DNA of 64,000 bases from positions 1,302,001-1,366,000 of the forward strand of contig RCSZ01000006.1 of assembly GCA_014898425.1 (NCBI GenBank), read 5' to 3'. This DNA comes from Botryotinia globosa. Its lineage: Eukaryota; Ascomycota; Leotiomycetes; Helotiales; Sclerotiniaceae. A program made the position numbers and the translations under genes. Positions 1 through 11,110 of the stretch are shown one piece after another. Every line of letters starts with the position of its first letter. Within the stretch, counting starts at the first letter, position 1. The notes under the pieces were generated by a model, which saw only the letters and a program-made list of their open reading frames with translations, searched no databases and was not told the origin of the DNA.

Positions 1-400
1 AAGAGGTGATTGTTTGAGACTGAAGTAGTCAATAAGATACGACTGTTTGGGTTTGGGTTGAATAAAAAAGATGGTATCACTTTAAAAGCCCGGGTAAGCT
101 CAGGAAGCTTGGGAACTCGGTGGATCAAGTAGTGAGACTTCAATTGAGAGCATACATTTTCATCTAGATACAGCAAGTAGTCTATGGATATCAATTCGTT
201 CCACGTCTGGTGACCCACGTAGATATTTCAACTATAAATCTACACACACGCAAATCTCCCAAGAGAGTGATTTTCGATATGCCGATTAACTTTCAAGAAA
301 CTTGAAAGCAAGGAAATGGTGGGAGTTTCAAAGGACTGATTTAAATTCATGAATTCATATATAATTATTAAACAGCTATTATCTCAGCTACTAATATCCT
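1..400. other. Intergenic, downstream of the amidase gene
   Basis: No open frame or recognisable RNA is visible. The last 100 bases are AT-rich and lie just past the amidase stop codon, so they are probably its 3' untranslated region and terminator zone. Confidence 0.5.
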
Positions 401-2498
401 CTATATAATAGGAACATTTTTAGCTCTATAATCATACCACAACGGACTCATCCTCTTTTGTTGAAAGCCCACTAAACTTTGCTGTAGATCTTCGATCGCA
501 CTCGCATACTTAACCAAACTTGCCTCGCTCCAAGCAGTCCCCATTAATGCCAACCCAAATGGCATTCCATCCACTGGGCTCACACCTGCTGGTAAAGTAA
601 CCATTGGATACCCTGCTTGCGCCGCAATTTGATAAGTTTGACCCACATCGGGCGGTACCAATAGTGCGGTGAGTTGAGTACCGTTGTTATAAAGGGCTGC
701 ATCTATTCCATCTTCACGGGTAGTGCGATGACAGAAATTGAGCGCTTCCCAATATGTTTCATTCATGATACCGCCAGTAGCGAGAGAAGCTAAGAATCCA
801 TCTTGTCCAGATTTAAAGGCAGGATGAACACCTGGAAGACCACCCTCGGATCCAACATTGTCGATATTGTACTGGACAATATCTTCAACGGTGCGAATAT
901 TTGTATTGCTGAGATCTGCGAGATATTTTACAATGTCGTTATAGAAGTCAACTGCTACATATGTGTACTCGGATTCGTTGGGATATCCACGAGTAGTACC
1001 ATAGTCCCAGTCCCAGCCATCTTGAGAAATAATGGTCTGCCAGTAAGGTAGTTCAGTGCCATTAATGATCGTAGCACCGGCGGCTTCTATCTCGGAAACA
1101 AGATTGAGAAGTTGGGACTGTTGATCCGAATCGGCAAATTTCCAAAAGCTGAGCCAGGGCAGCCCAAAAACAGCGCCCTGGAGAGCGGTCTTGTTGCTAA
1201 GATATTGAGAGTAGCCACCGGCTGGCGCATCTTGCACAAGCGTGTAGTTGTCACGGGCGTCCGGACCGTAGATTCCGTCAAGGCAGTAGGTAGCATCTCG
1301 GACGGATTTAGCGAGGCATCCGACGGTATCTTGATTATGAGATTCAGGAATGACACTAAGAAAACTGTCAGTATCATAAACGGCTATCAAGATAGTTTAC
1401 TAAGAGTATTTAATAGTCTGAACTGCAGTCTGGCTTGAGAACGATCTTGTCATTTGCTCATGCTGAACGTTCAAAACAGGCTCTCAGATCAAGAAACTCT
1501 CATTATTGGGCTGTGGAACTATTGAACAACCCTGATAGCAAATCAAACTTACCCATCACGTGAAGTAAGGCCAACGGTTGGTTTGAAACCGACGACACCA
1601 TTTCGCTCGGCGGGATTGATTACGCTTCCATCAGTCTCGGTACCAAGAGCAAAGGTAATAAGATTTGCGCCAACAGCCGAAGCACTACCCGATGAGCTTC
1701 CTCCAGGAGTAGTGGTTAGATTATATGGTGATCGACACTGACCACCACGGGCCGAATAACCTTCGGAATATGAGTTCGAGCGCATATCAGCCCATTCACT
1801 GAGAGTGCTATGTCCCATTAGAATGGCCCCAGATTCGCGAAGCCGTTTCACGACATGAGCATCACGAGGAACGATGGAACCAAGCAACATCCAAGAACCA
1901 GCAGTAGTTTCCAATTTGTCCTTGGTAGCAATATTCTGGCACCTGTCAATAGGGTTACGAAAGGATCTGTTGCTTGATACTCACATCTTTTACTAGAAAT
2001 GGTATGCCATGTAATGGCCCGCGAATTTTACCTAATTTACGTTCATGGTCGAGTGCAGAAGCTATCTGGATGAATTCAGGATTGATTTGCATTACAGTTC
2101 TATCAATATTGTCAACTATTGGTGCATGGAGCATGAGCGCTGGAAATTGATGCACATGTCACTCACCTGATATATTCGTCTGTTTGATAAATCCTCTCCA
2201 GATAACACATAACGATTTGCACTGACGTCAATGTCCCATTTGACAAGGCCGATTGCAATTGGTCAATAGAAGCTTCCTCTAACTTAAATCCATTGCATAA
2301 CGGCATAGGAAATTGACCACTGTCCGCTAGACTGCCATTTTGAAGAATAGGAAAGTCATATGGAGATGGGTCGTCTAGGAGCTGGGTTTCAACAAAGTCA
2401 GTGATATTAGAGACAGGCTTCGGGTACTTCGGACTTGGACTGCCAACTGTCGAGGCAATCAATGTAGTCGCTGTGACCAATGCTTTGATGAGCACCAT
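401..2498 (-). CDS. Secreted amidase-signature hydrolase
   Basis: Amidase signature (AS) family enzyme, predicted to hydrolyse an amide bond; the substrate cannot be read from the sequence. Four exons join in frame: 2498-2167, 2099-1985, 1935-1553 and 1355-401 (introns 67, 49 and 197 nt, GT-AG), giving 594 aa. The Ser-cisSer-Lys triad is complete: Lys148 in FLVKDN, Ser229 in PGGSSSG and Ser253 in ETDGSV. The 24-residue Ser-Ser spacing equals that of FAAH-type enzymes. The ATG at 2498 was chosen because it opens a hydrophobic signal-peptide-like segment ([16 protein letters not shown]), and Asn-X-Ser/Thr sites follow, so secretion is inferred. An in-frame ATG at 2549 is a less likely start. 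The third intron is rather long. The gene looks intact. Confidence 0.9.
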
Positions 2499-3364
2499 GG
2501 TGCTAGCAAATTGAGAGAGCAGGAAGAAATGCAAGAAGAGAGGAAGCAAAACTTAGAGAATGAAAAAGATTATGTGCTGACGACTATCAGCTATACCGAT
2601 AAGGGGAAATATCACCCACCTTTGAAGTTGCAGATACACCTGCATGTCTCCATCTCAGCACTCATGCAAGCCAAGACATGGGTAGCAGATCACTTCTGCT
2701 GGGTATAACCATTAATAAATATTCATCATATATCATCCACTCCATTACCGGTGAAGTGGTCGGATGTTGCCGATTCACTTTAGAAGAACGTCGGTGTAAG
2801 ATCGATATTATTATACTTTAAAAGCAAGAGTGGGAAGAAGATAAGATATTGTGAAAGAGATTCGTTTGTAGAGAGCTTTTATTATGCGTTTGACAAATGA
2901 AAACTTGCAGCTCTGGCCATCGGGAGACGGAAGTCACGTGTCACGGAGAAACCTGATCCCGTGTGTCCCATAATGTTTTTACGAGATACATCGTGTTGTA
3001 TGGATTCAACCAATTTGTTGTTACTGTATGGAGAATGGACATTGACAAAAAAGAGGAAAAGGGTTCGTATATTGAAATATGACAACTGCAAAATCTATCT
3101 ACAATTGAATCTTCTATCGATGCTTTTCTTACTGATTAGTTAATCGTGTTGTCTGAAAATGTGTCAGCCAATCTGATACTGTATTATACAAGCCATGATG
3201 GCATTGTTGATTGGCTCCCCAGGAATAGCCACAATATCAACATCGCACTCATTGTTCTTCACAATTTTGACATTCGACATTCCAAAGCAGCATCTTCCTG
3301 CCTACCACTTCCTCGAGTTCTTCCAATAGTCTTTCATAAGAATCGATTTATAGTTTGAGTCACT
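2499..3364. other. Divergent intergenic region
   Basis: Lies between the amidase (-) and the TMEM19-like gene (+) and should contain both promoters. Short frames here have no coding character, and no RNA gene was seen. Confidence 0.4.
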
Positions 3365-4499
3365 ATGAAGGCGGCTATCGCTATTCCGGTCACTCTGGCT
3401 ATGGTATATAGAGCTGGATCGCACAAAAGTTTAACTCCAGCAGGTATTGTTGCAGCTGTTCTCACAGCTGGCGCACACGCTTTACATCCATGGAATTTAC
3501 CCTTTGCGCTCTTGATCATATTCTATCTCATTGGCACAAGAGTTACCAAGGTTCGTTACTTCTTTGTAACCCCATCCATCTACCATTCTGATGAATATAG
3601 GTCAAACACGATGTCAAGGCTAAGCTCACAGTGCAATCTACCGGGTCTGCTGGTGGTGAAGGAGCTCGTACTCACATGCAAGGTACGGAATTACTTCTTC
3701 TATTATGCTGCCGAAACTAATGTGTGTAGTTATTTCGAATTCTGCTGTTGCCTCTGTCCTTACTCTTATGCACGCATATCAACTGCACAAACGAGGAAAC
3801 GAGCCAGAATCATCTAACAACGCATGTTACACATGGGGTGGTGATCTTCTTGTAGTGGGAATAATAGCAAATTACGCATCTGTTGCGGCAGATACCTTTA
3901 GCTCGGAACTTGGAATCCTATCATCAGCCCATCCACGACTTATTACATCCCCGACTCTGCGAAAAGTACCACCGGGAACAAACGGAGGTGTTACAGTTTG
4001 GGGTCTCGTAGCAGGCCTGCTAGGTTCTCTCATTATAGTCACTGTTTCGATGGCTCTGGTGCCATTCTGTAGCACTCAGGAATTTGCGGGAAATGGATGG
4101 TCCTTCTTACAGCGACAACGCTTTACCTATGCGTTAACCATATGGGGAGCCCTTGGCAGTGTGGTGGATAGCTTCTTAGGCGGTTGGTTCCAAATGAGCG
4201 TTGTGGACACAAGGACTGGACGTATCGTCGAGGGACAAGGTGGAAAACGCGTACTTGTCGTTGCGAGTGATCCTATCGGTCTGCACCAGGAAAAGACCAC
4301 CCAGTCCGATGCTTCCAATACTCAACTTAAGTCCAGTCTCAAGCCCGGCCATCCAAGTCGAATCATTGAGAACGGATATCTAAACATCCTTGATAATAAC
4401 GAGGTCAATTTTCTTATGGCATTGACTATGAGCTTGGGGGCTATGGGTATTGCAAGTTGGGTATGGAATGTACCATTTTCAAGCATTTATACTTTTTAA
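3365..4499 (+). CDS. TMEM19/DUF92 family membrane protein
   Basis: Integral membrane protein of the DUF92/TMEM19 family (PF01940 type), whose biochemical role is unsettled; plant relatives include phytyl-phosphate kinase VTE6. Three exons, 3365-3550, 3601-3682 and 3730-4499, join in frame to 345 aa (introns 50 and 47 nt). Family hallmarks are the GGEGAR stretch (residues 80-85), ADTFSSELG (143-151) and VPPGTNGGV, and there are about six hydrophobic segments, with GLVAGLLGSLIIV in mid-protein. The ATG at 3365 directly opens the first hydrophobic stretch. It is divergent from the amidase and shows no sign of damage. The family call is firm; the function is unknown. Confidence 0.88.
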
Positions 4500-4793
4500 G
4501 GGGCGGCGTGCCCACGGTTTATGATCATACCCAGCTGTTGTAATAATGTACGCATAGATTTTAGATAAATGATATTTATACATGATTTTTTCAATACTTC
4601 ACAGCAAGTTATGGCAATAGAGATATTCACAAGTGTGGTTAAAGTATTAGCATGCCTCTAAGTTAACTATATAATCATTAAATGTACAGAACAATTACAA
4701 TCCATCATTTCCATTGAGGTATACCTACTTCTTAGAAATAAAAGAATACTAAAGCCATATCAACCCCCCGTCTGGTACGATTACATACCGGCA

Positions 4794-7700
4794 CTACTGA
4801 GCATCCCCTTTCAACGCTATATTTTCAGCAACTACCTGCTCAGAAAAGAGTTTCAAGTCTTCGATCTGTTTATCTCTCCTTTGCACTCGACCTGTCAAAG
4901 TTTCTACGGTGGCGCCTGCAGGTTCGAGTTCTCTGATACGTCTTCCGCTTTCAGCCAGTTGAGCAACAAGGTACTGAATATGCAGAGCTGCATCTGTGGT
5001 AGGCCTACTCATGCGACTGGGTTGCTCTTCTTGAGCCGGGGCGACAGAGGAAGCGGCGCTTGAAGCTGGTCTTGGAGGTTTGTTCTTTCCTGGTGGCCTT
5101 TGAGGAACAAGAGGTGGAGGAGGTGGTGGTGGTGGTGCTCCTTCACCAGAATCAGAACTACTAGGTGGTAGTGGTGGGAGCCCGAAATGTGTACGGGGAG
5201 TTGGCAGGGGTGAAAGCTCACTGGAAGGTCCGGCTGCTCGATGGACTACTGGTCGTCGAGGGCTTTCAGGCTCAGAATCGATTGGGAAAAACGAGAATAG
5301 AGATTGCTGCTCGGGAGTTAAGTGATTGTAATCGAAATCACTAAAATCGATAGTATCCCAAATTTGTTGTTGTCTCGGCGATAAGATACCGACGTATAAA
5401 TCGGGCCTATGGATACCACGAGGCTTAGGCGCTGAAGCTCTTCTTGGTTTTGTCCCTGTCTTGGATTTTTTCGCTGCCCTCTTCTCTACCTTCTTTGCCT
5501 TCTTTGCTTCCTTCCTCGCTTTCTTGGCCTCTTTCTTTGCTTTCTTTGCTTCTTCATCAGCATCTTTTGGAGCTTTCGGAGGGGCGCGGAAAGATGGTGG
5601 CACAGGTCCGAGTCCTAGAGCTTCTCTATACCCACTCCTTCCCTTTGGGCAATCAGACCCCTTCTCACAATGCGCAATCCATTGTTTCACAAGATCTTTC
5701 CTCGAATCATCCCAATCCTTGGAATCCTTGACGGCATTGAAACTTTCGAGAGCTTTAGGTGTATCACCTTGATAGTATACAGCAATGGCGGCCAAGTACG
5801 ATACTTCTATAATCAACTTCTCATCACCGACTGCTTCAGCCTGAACTCTAGCTTGATCCACTGCTGCCAACACTCTGTCCATATCACCATCGACCTTACC
5901 ATTCAGGGCTCGTTGAAGAATCATGAAACCCATCAGCATATGAATAGCCTGAGCACTGGCTTGTGCTTGTTGTTGGCTGAGTTGATTCTTTTCCTTTTCT
6001 GCATCCGTGTGGGCTCCAGCAAGGCTCTTTCGTATCTTCTCAATTTCTCCCTTCAGCGCATCAACTTGTTTGGAGAGTGCGCTGTTCTTGTCCGTAAGTT
6101 CTTTGATCTTTTCAGCATGAACCCGTTCACGTTCGGCAGCATCGGCAGGTGCTTCACCCACACCCCCAGTATCTTCAACTGGCTTCGCGGGTGCTGCTGC
6201 CAGTTCGAGCTTAAGTTGTTCCACGATTTTTTGAAGCTCCTTCTGCTCCACTGTCATTGCATTGACGACATCTTCACTTTGTTTCGTTATCGTAATTAAC
6301 TCCTGAATTTCCTTCTCTTGCTCTTCAGCTTGAGCCTCGAGTTCGTCTTTTTGAATGAGCCATAGTTGTTCCTGCTCTTGGTAATGACCAACCCTGATCT
6401 TATTATACTCCAATTCTTTCTGGCTTGCATTAACTTGTTCTTTTGGTCGCAGACTCCTCAAACGACCGATCTCGAACTGGTGTGATTCGTTCTCCTCTCT
6501 CAGATGACGAATCATTTCGGTAGCTTCCTCTTTCTCATCATTTAAGCGACTGATCTCACTCGTGGCTTTGTTCAACTTTTTCGTAATAGTTTGAAGCGTT
6601 GTGGTACCTGCCGCGTTCTCTTTCTTCAGTTGATTGATCTCACCTACAGCTTTCCTTGTATCTTGTGTCAACTTTTGAATGTCTTCCGCAGCCTTCTTTG
6701 TCTCTTGCTTTAGACGTTCAATCTCGCTCGCATTTGCTCCGTCGCCGAGTTTTGTCTTTCGGACCTCTTCGAGCTCCTGCAATAATTTCTCTACGCGTTC
6801 TTGAACAACGGCGTATTCCTTTTGACTAGCTTCTAGCTGTTTTTGACTAGCTTCTAATTGCCCCTTGAGTTCTTCTGTGTCCCCTGCACCTAGATTCTTT
6901 TCCATGTCTTCCAGCTTTTTCTTGAGCTCCGTATTCTCCTTGAATATGGCCTGGTTCTGCAGAGCCAATTCTCCATGGCTTGCGCCCGGGGTCCCAATCC
7001 TAATTTTCAATTCCTGCTCTCCAATTTTCTTCTTCTGGGCTCCAATTTCTGACTGCTGTTGAGAAATTCTGACGTCTCGTTCTTTCACTTTGTCTCCTAG
7101 TTTCTTGATTTCCTCTTCCAAGACTACAAATTCCCGGCCCAGTGTTCCAGATGAGTCGTCGACTGCTTTTTGTAAGGTCTTTATAGTACCCTCACACGCA
7201 GTGATTCTCTTCTTAGATTGTGTAAGTTCCTCATTCAATTGCGTGATTTCTTCTTGTTTCTGAACAACTTGAGCACCGAGAGTTTGCCTATCGAGTTTCA
7301 AAACGCGCTCTCTGTCGATTTGTGCTTTTTCTTCGTTTATATATTGCTCGACCCGTCGTTTCAACTCGGCAACATTAACTTCCAGATCATCTCTCTCTTT
7401 TGCTCTCTGCTCTTCATTTATAGCAGCATCTAGGAATCTCGCTTGTGAGCTCTCCAATCCCTGAACCTTCAAGTTCAGGCCGTTGATCACGTCTTTCAAT
7501 TTAGCAGTTTCCTTCTTGAGTTGTTCTTTCTCGTGCTCTAAACGCTTGATTATGGCTTCAAGTTCATCACCCCTGTGATATCCGGCCTCTTCCAAGTCAT
7601 TTTTATGTTTCTCTTCTTCCAAGTCTTTCTCCAACTTCTTGATCTTCTCGTCTTTTTCGAGAGCCTGTTTCTGCAGAATTTCGGCCCTCTTGTCTCTTTC

Positions 7701-8934
7701 TTTTTCTTTGGCAGCAGCCTTTTCTCTTTCTTTTCTCTCGGCCTCTGCGCGTTTAGATAAGGCATCGACTTCCTGTTTGAGTGCCTGAATTTTATCATCT
7801 CTCTCACGCAAGACCTTGGCGTGTTTTTCAGCTTCTACTTTCCTCTTCTCGTCCTCCTTAGCTTTGTCCTCTTGATCCTTTTTGCTGCGTTTTTCTTGTT
7901 CAGTGTTTATGCGTTTAGATAAGGCTTCGATTTCTTTTTTGAGTGCCTGAATTTTATCATCTCTCTCACGCAAGACCTTGGCGTGTTTTTCAGCTTCTGC
8001 CTTCCTCTTCTCGTTCTCCTTAGCTTTATCCTCTTGATCCTTTTTGCTACGCTTTTCTTGATCAGTATCTAAGCGTTTAGACAAGGCTTCGACTTCTTTT
8101 TTGATTGTCTGAAATTTTTTGTCTTTCTCACGCAAGGCCTGTGCATGTTTTTCAACTTCTGCTTTCCACCTCTCATCCTCCTTATCTTTACTCTCTTGAT
8201 CTTTCTTGTCGCGCTTTTCTTGTGCCGCTTTGTCAACTTTAGCCATAGCCTCTTTCCTTTCCTTGTCGAGTTTCGCATTGCGGGTTTCCATCTCCAGTTT
8301 TGCGACCTCCGACTTCCTTAACTGGTCTTGGAGTGCCATCAATTGAGCCACGTACTTGTCGCCTTCTGTCCCCTTGTTCTTAAGTTCATCCTCGAGCTTT
8401 GCGACCCTCTCTTCCCATTGCGCCATTGTCATTTCTCCGGGTGCTTTTCTATATGGCAATTTCATTTTTTGAGCCTATTGATGTCATCAGTACTGGTCTT
8501 CCATCCATATTCTACCAGGGCGCTCCGATATTGCTTGACATAGAATAACACTTGAACTTACACCAGCCTCCATCAACTTCTTAATTTCATCGATTTGCTC
8601 TGCGGTGAATTTCCCCTTTTCCAAATCGGCTCTCATCATCCTCTCCGCCTCAGCCCAGCTTTCAAAGTATTCGGCCGTGGTTTCTTTTTCAGGTCTCTCA
8701 GCCAAGTCTGGCCCAGGTTGATTGACAGTGGCCGTACCTCGTATGGTCTCTGCTTTCTTTGAGGGCACGGTTTTATCATCATCTTTTTTATCTGCTCCCT
8801 CTGCGGACGGGATAGGCAACTCAAATCCCGGAGCCCACTGATCATCCTGAATCAAATCAATTAGACGGGTCTTTGGAAGCTGTGGAATGAGTATGGGTAA
8901 TACTTACGTCACCTGGTGGTGGCACCGCTGCCAT
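4794..8934 (-). CDS. Large coiled-coil protein with proline-rich tail
   Basis: Three exons, 8934-8908 (nine codons, MAAVPPPGD), 8846-8562 and 8474-4794, join in frame to about 1,330 aa. Residues ~110-850 are a near-continuous Lys/Glu-rich coiled coil. It contains tandem 54-residue units starting EKHAxxLREx on the minus strand at 8153, 7991 and 7829 (third copy partial). A helical, TPR-like part follows (MDRVLAAVDQARVQAEAVGD and on), then a KKAKKEAKKARKEAKK basic run, a proline-rich block with PPPPPPPP, and a short terminal coiled coil. This is scaffold or cytoskeleton-like architecture. I do not recognise a named family, and coiled-coil similarity to myosin or kinesin tails would be uninformative. 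First intron: the 61-nt version ending TTCAG was preferred to a 28-nt alternative. Confidence 0.8.
7760..8153 (-). repeat. 162-bp tandem repeat inside the coiled-coil gene
   Basis: The stretch encoding EKHAxxLRExDxKxQ recurs at exact 162-bp spacing (codons for the first Glu at 8153, 7991 and 7829). Units one and two are full 54-residue copies. The third drifts after about 25 residues. Nucleotide similarity between copies is high, so the expansion is probably fairly recent. Confidence 0.8.
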
Positions 8935-9475
8935 TGTGACTAAGTTCAATAGCTACTTTCTTGAATGGGTACAGTAAGGTCAGCTAGGTTTTTCACAGAC
9001 CAGTATATCTAGACTTGTAGTTGTTGTCGAGTATACAGATACATCATGAATTTAAATTATGGATCAATATATAGAATGCTCTTTATGGAAAACTCGATTC
9101 ATTGTTTTTGACGCATCCGGCACAAATAATTATTTTTTGTAGTCTCAATCACAAATCACAAAGAAATGTCGCTAGTCTGTCAATTCAATTAGAATCTTAT
9201 TGAAAGAAAACATGCTGTAGCTTCCGAAGAAATAGAACAATAGGCGTAGAGCTCTTAATACACTTCCGCTTCGAGCCTCGCTTGAGGTCTTGCGCTATTA
9301 CATTCTCAGATCTCAATGTCAAATAAATCTTAGCAATGCCCAGTAAGCTGTGCATAATGAATCCATGGCACAGAAGAACGTTCTATTGTGTACAGTGGTA
9401 TAATGATTCCGCCCTAGCCCTAGCCACAAACTCACAAACTCACAAAGTCGCAACAAAATTCACCTCTATTCCTCC
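8935..9475. other. Intergenic region
   Basis: 541 bases between the start of the coiled-coil gene and the stop of the small helical gene, both on the minus strand. AT-rich, with no convincing frame. It should hold the promoter of the coiled-coil gene. Confidence 0.4.
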
Positions 9476-9946
9476 TCAAGCACCCACTTTCCCCCCCATC
9501 CTCTCCTCATCAATCCTCATCTGAGCCTCCCTCATCAACCCCTCCACCTTCCCACCCCATCCCCTAACATTAACCCCCCTCACCAACGCAACTCTCGCCT
9601 CCTTCCACCGCTTCATTCCCATAAGACACAATCCTCGATACAGATAACATTTACTAATCTCATAGAAAAAATTCTGTTCCTCTGCAAGAAACGAAGCATT
9701 TTCCACGTGGCCTAGCGCTCGTTTATACTCCGAAGTCGCGAGGAGTGCACAACATCGGATGAGTTCGGTATTGATGTATCCTTTGAAGATTCGGTTGTTG
9801 ATTTTGAGTGATTCTCTGGCAAGTTGAGCGGCGGCTGCGGATTCTTGTTGGTGGCGAGAAGGTATGCAGCCGTGAGTTGTTTCTGGGAGTTGTGGAGTAG
9901 GGTGTGCTTTGCTGGGAAGCGCTGATTTTGCGTTTGGTGGCTCCAT
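9476..9946 (-). CDS. Small alpha-helical (TPR-like) hypothetical protein
   Basis: Single-exon frame of 156 aa. After a Pro-rich, disordered first 35 residues it turns alpha-helical, with paired helices such as LARESLKINNRIFKGYINTE and a YxxRGLCLMGMKRWKEA motif. The latter resembles one TPR helix pair (G-x3-Y...A-x3-Y spacing, hand-judged). No enzyme motif is seen. The neighbouring coiled-coil protein also has a TPR-like part, so a shared complex is possible but is pure inference. An unseen upstream exon is possible, because the ATG at 9946 has no strong defining context. Confidence 0.55.
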   Translation of the reverse strand: MEPPNAKSALPSKAHPTPQLPETTHGCIPSRHQQESAAAAQLARESLKINNRIFKGYINTELIRCCALLATSEYKRALGHVENASFLAEEQNFFYEISKCYLYRGLCLMGMKRWKEARVALVRGVNVRGWGGKVEGLMREAQMRIDEERMGGKVGA

Positions 9947-11110
9947 TTGATTTCTGGGAAGAGTTAGAGTGGAAGGTGAATAGTAAGTATGACTGTCGGA
10001 TTGATGCAGGCTTTAATTAACCTGCATGAGGCTCATATCAACCATTTTGATGATACAAACCACCCAGCGCATAGAAGTATAACTTACCTAAACCGTCGAT
10101 CTATCCACAAAAGCCTTGTACACCAATTATGTTCCACTTCTACCCAAAATCCTTTGTGCGCCCTCAAGCTCTAACAAAGAAGCCGGCAAAGAGTACAAGA
10201 GTTTTGCAATTTCTGACTAGTCAGCTTAAATCCCCGTCTTTGACTTTTCTCAATCAATCGTCGCGCGTATGATCTTCTAGCACAGTTTCCTGTCCCAAAG
10301 CAGTTTTGAAAAAACTTTAGGTTGATAATGAAAAAAGTGTTATCTTGTCGTATTTTGCTGGGAATCTATCACATGTCTAGTCAAAGAAGAGAATACTGGC
10401 TGAGACAAATAATGGTGAACAAAGAAAAGCGAAACGAAGTGCTACCGCCAGAAATGTATTGGTGTAACTGGGATGAAGAGCTGAAGTTGAGTTGGTTCGA
10501 TCTTGTCTGAGATGAAAGAAGTTCGTGGAAGGATTCTGGAATATTGATGAGAGCTGATATGCAAAGGTGAACATTTTCTTGGTGGTACACTGATTCAGTT
10601 TGATCACTGGAACCGAATCAGTGTCCAACTTCTTTATCATCTAATTGAATTGATACATTGAATTCTTATACCATTTGCCTGTGCATATCTGAGATGCCTG
10701 ATCTGAAACGGATGAGACTTATTGGAGCAAGAAACAATCATAAAGTCCTTGTTCAGCCGTTTCAATTGTCTTGCTAGGTACGTACCTAAAGGGTCACTCT
10801 GTGCATTAAGCAAGTCCCATTCTGCCACAACTCACTTTAACACTTTTACAGGCCAGAATTCTGGAGTCACCAGTGATCTATTGCTAACACTCAGCGAGAA
10901 ATTTGCGTAGAATTTCGATCTTTGAGTAATGATTTGTCATAGATGCGCAGGTATCAGCACAAAGCCCCGCGCCCAAGAGACCTGAAAGCATTGCTAAATC
11001 ACACTTTGCTTACCAGACATGGACTGGAAAACATAAATTCTTGATCTTAAGCATGATTTGACAAGAAGTGCTCGCTTTGACTACCATGCAAATTCAACCT
11101 TTTCTAGGGT
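9947..11110. other. Intergenic, no supported gene
   Basis: 1.16 kb. A 45-codon plus-strand frame beginning MSSQRREYWLRQ lies at about 10373-10510, and a minus-strand frame overlaps it. Neither has introns, motifs or context to support it. No tRNA-like fold was recognised. Confidence 0.35.

Noticed and set aside
5444..5772. Plus-strand frames opposite the coiled-coil gene (also 5670-6299, 6865-7062, 7575-7760)
   Set aside because: They are complements of Lys/Glu-rich coding sequence, giving Phe/Leu/Ser-rich translations with no start context or splice structure.
8880..8907. A 28-nt GT-AG intron after the first exon of the coiled-coil gene
   Set aside because: Too short for a fungal spliceosomal intron. 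The 61-nt option ending TTCAG has a CTAAT branch-like site and also keeps frame.
10322..10640. Overlapping opposite-strand small frames
   Set aside because: No motif, intron or context supports either strand.
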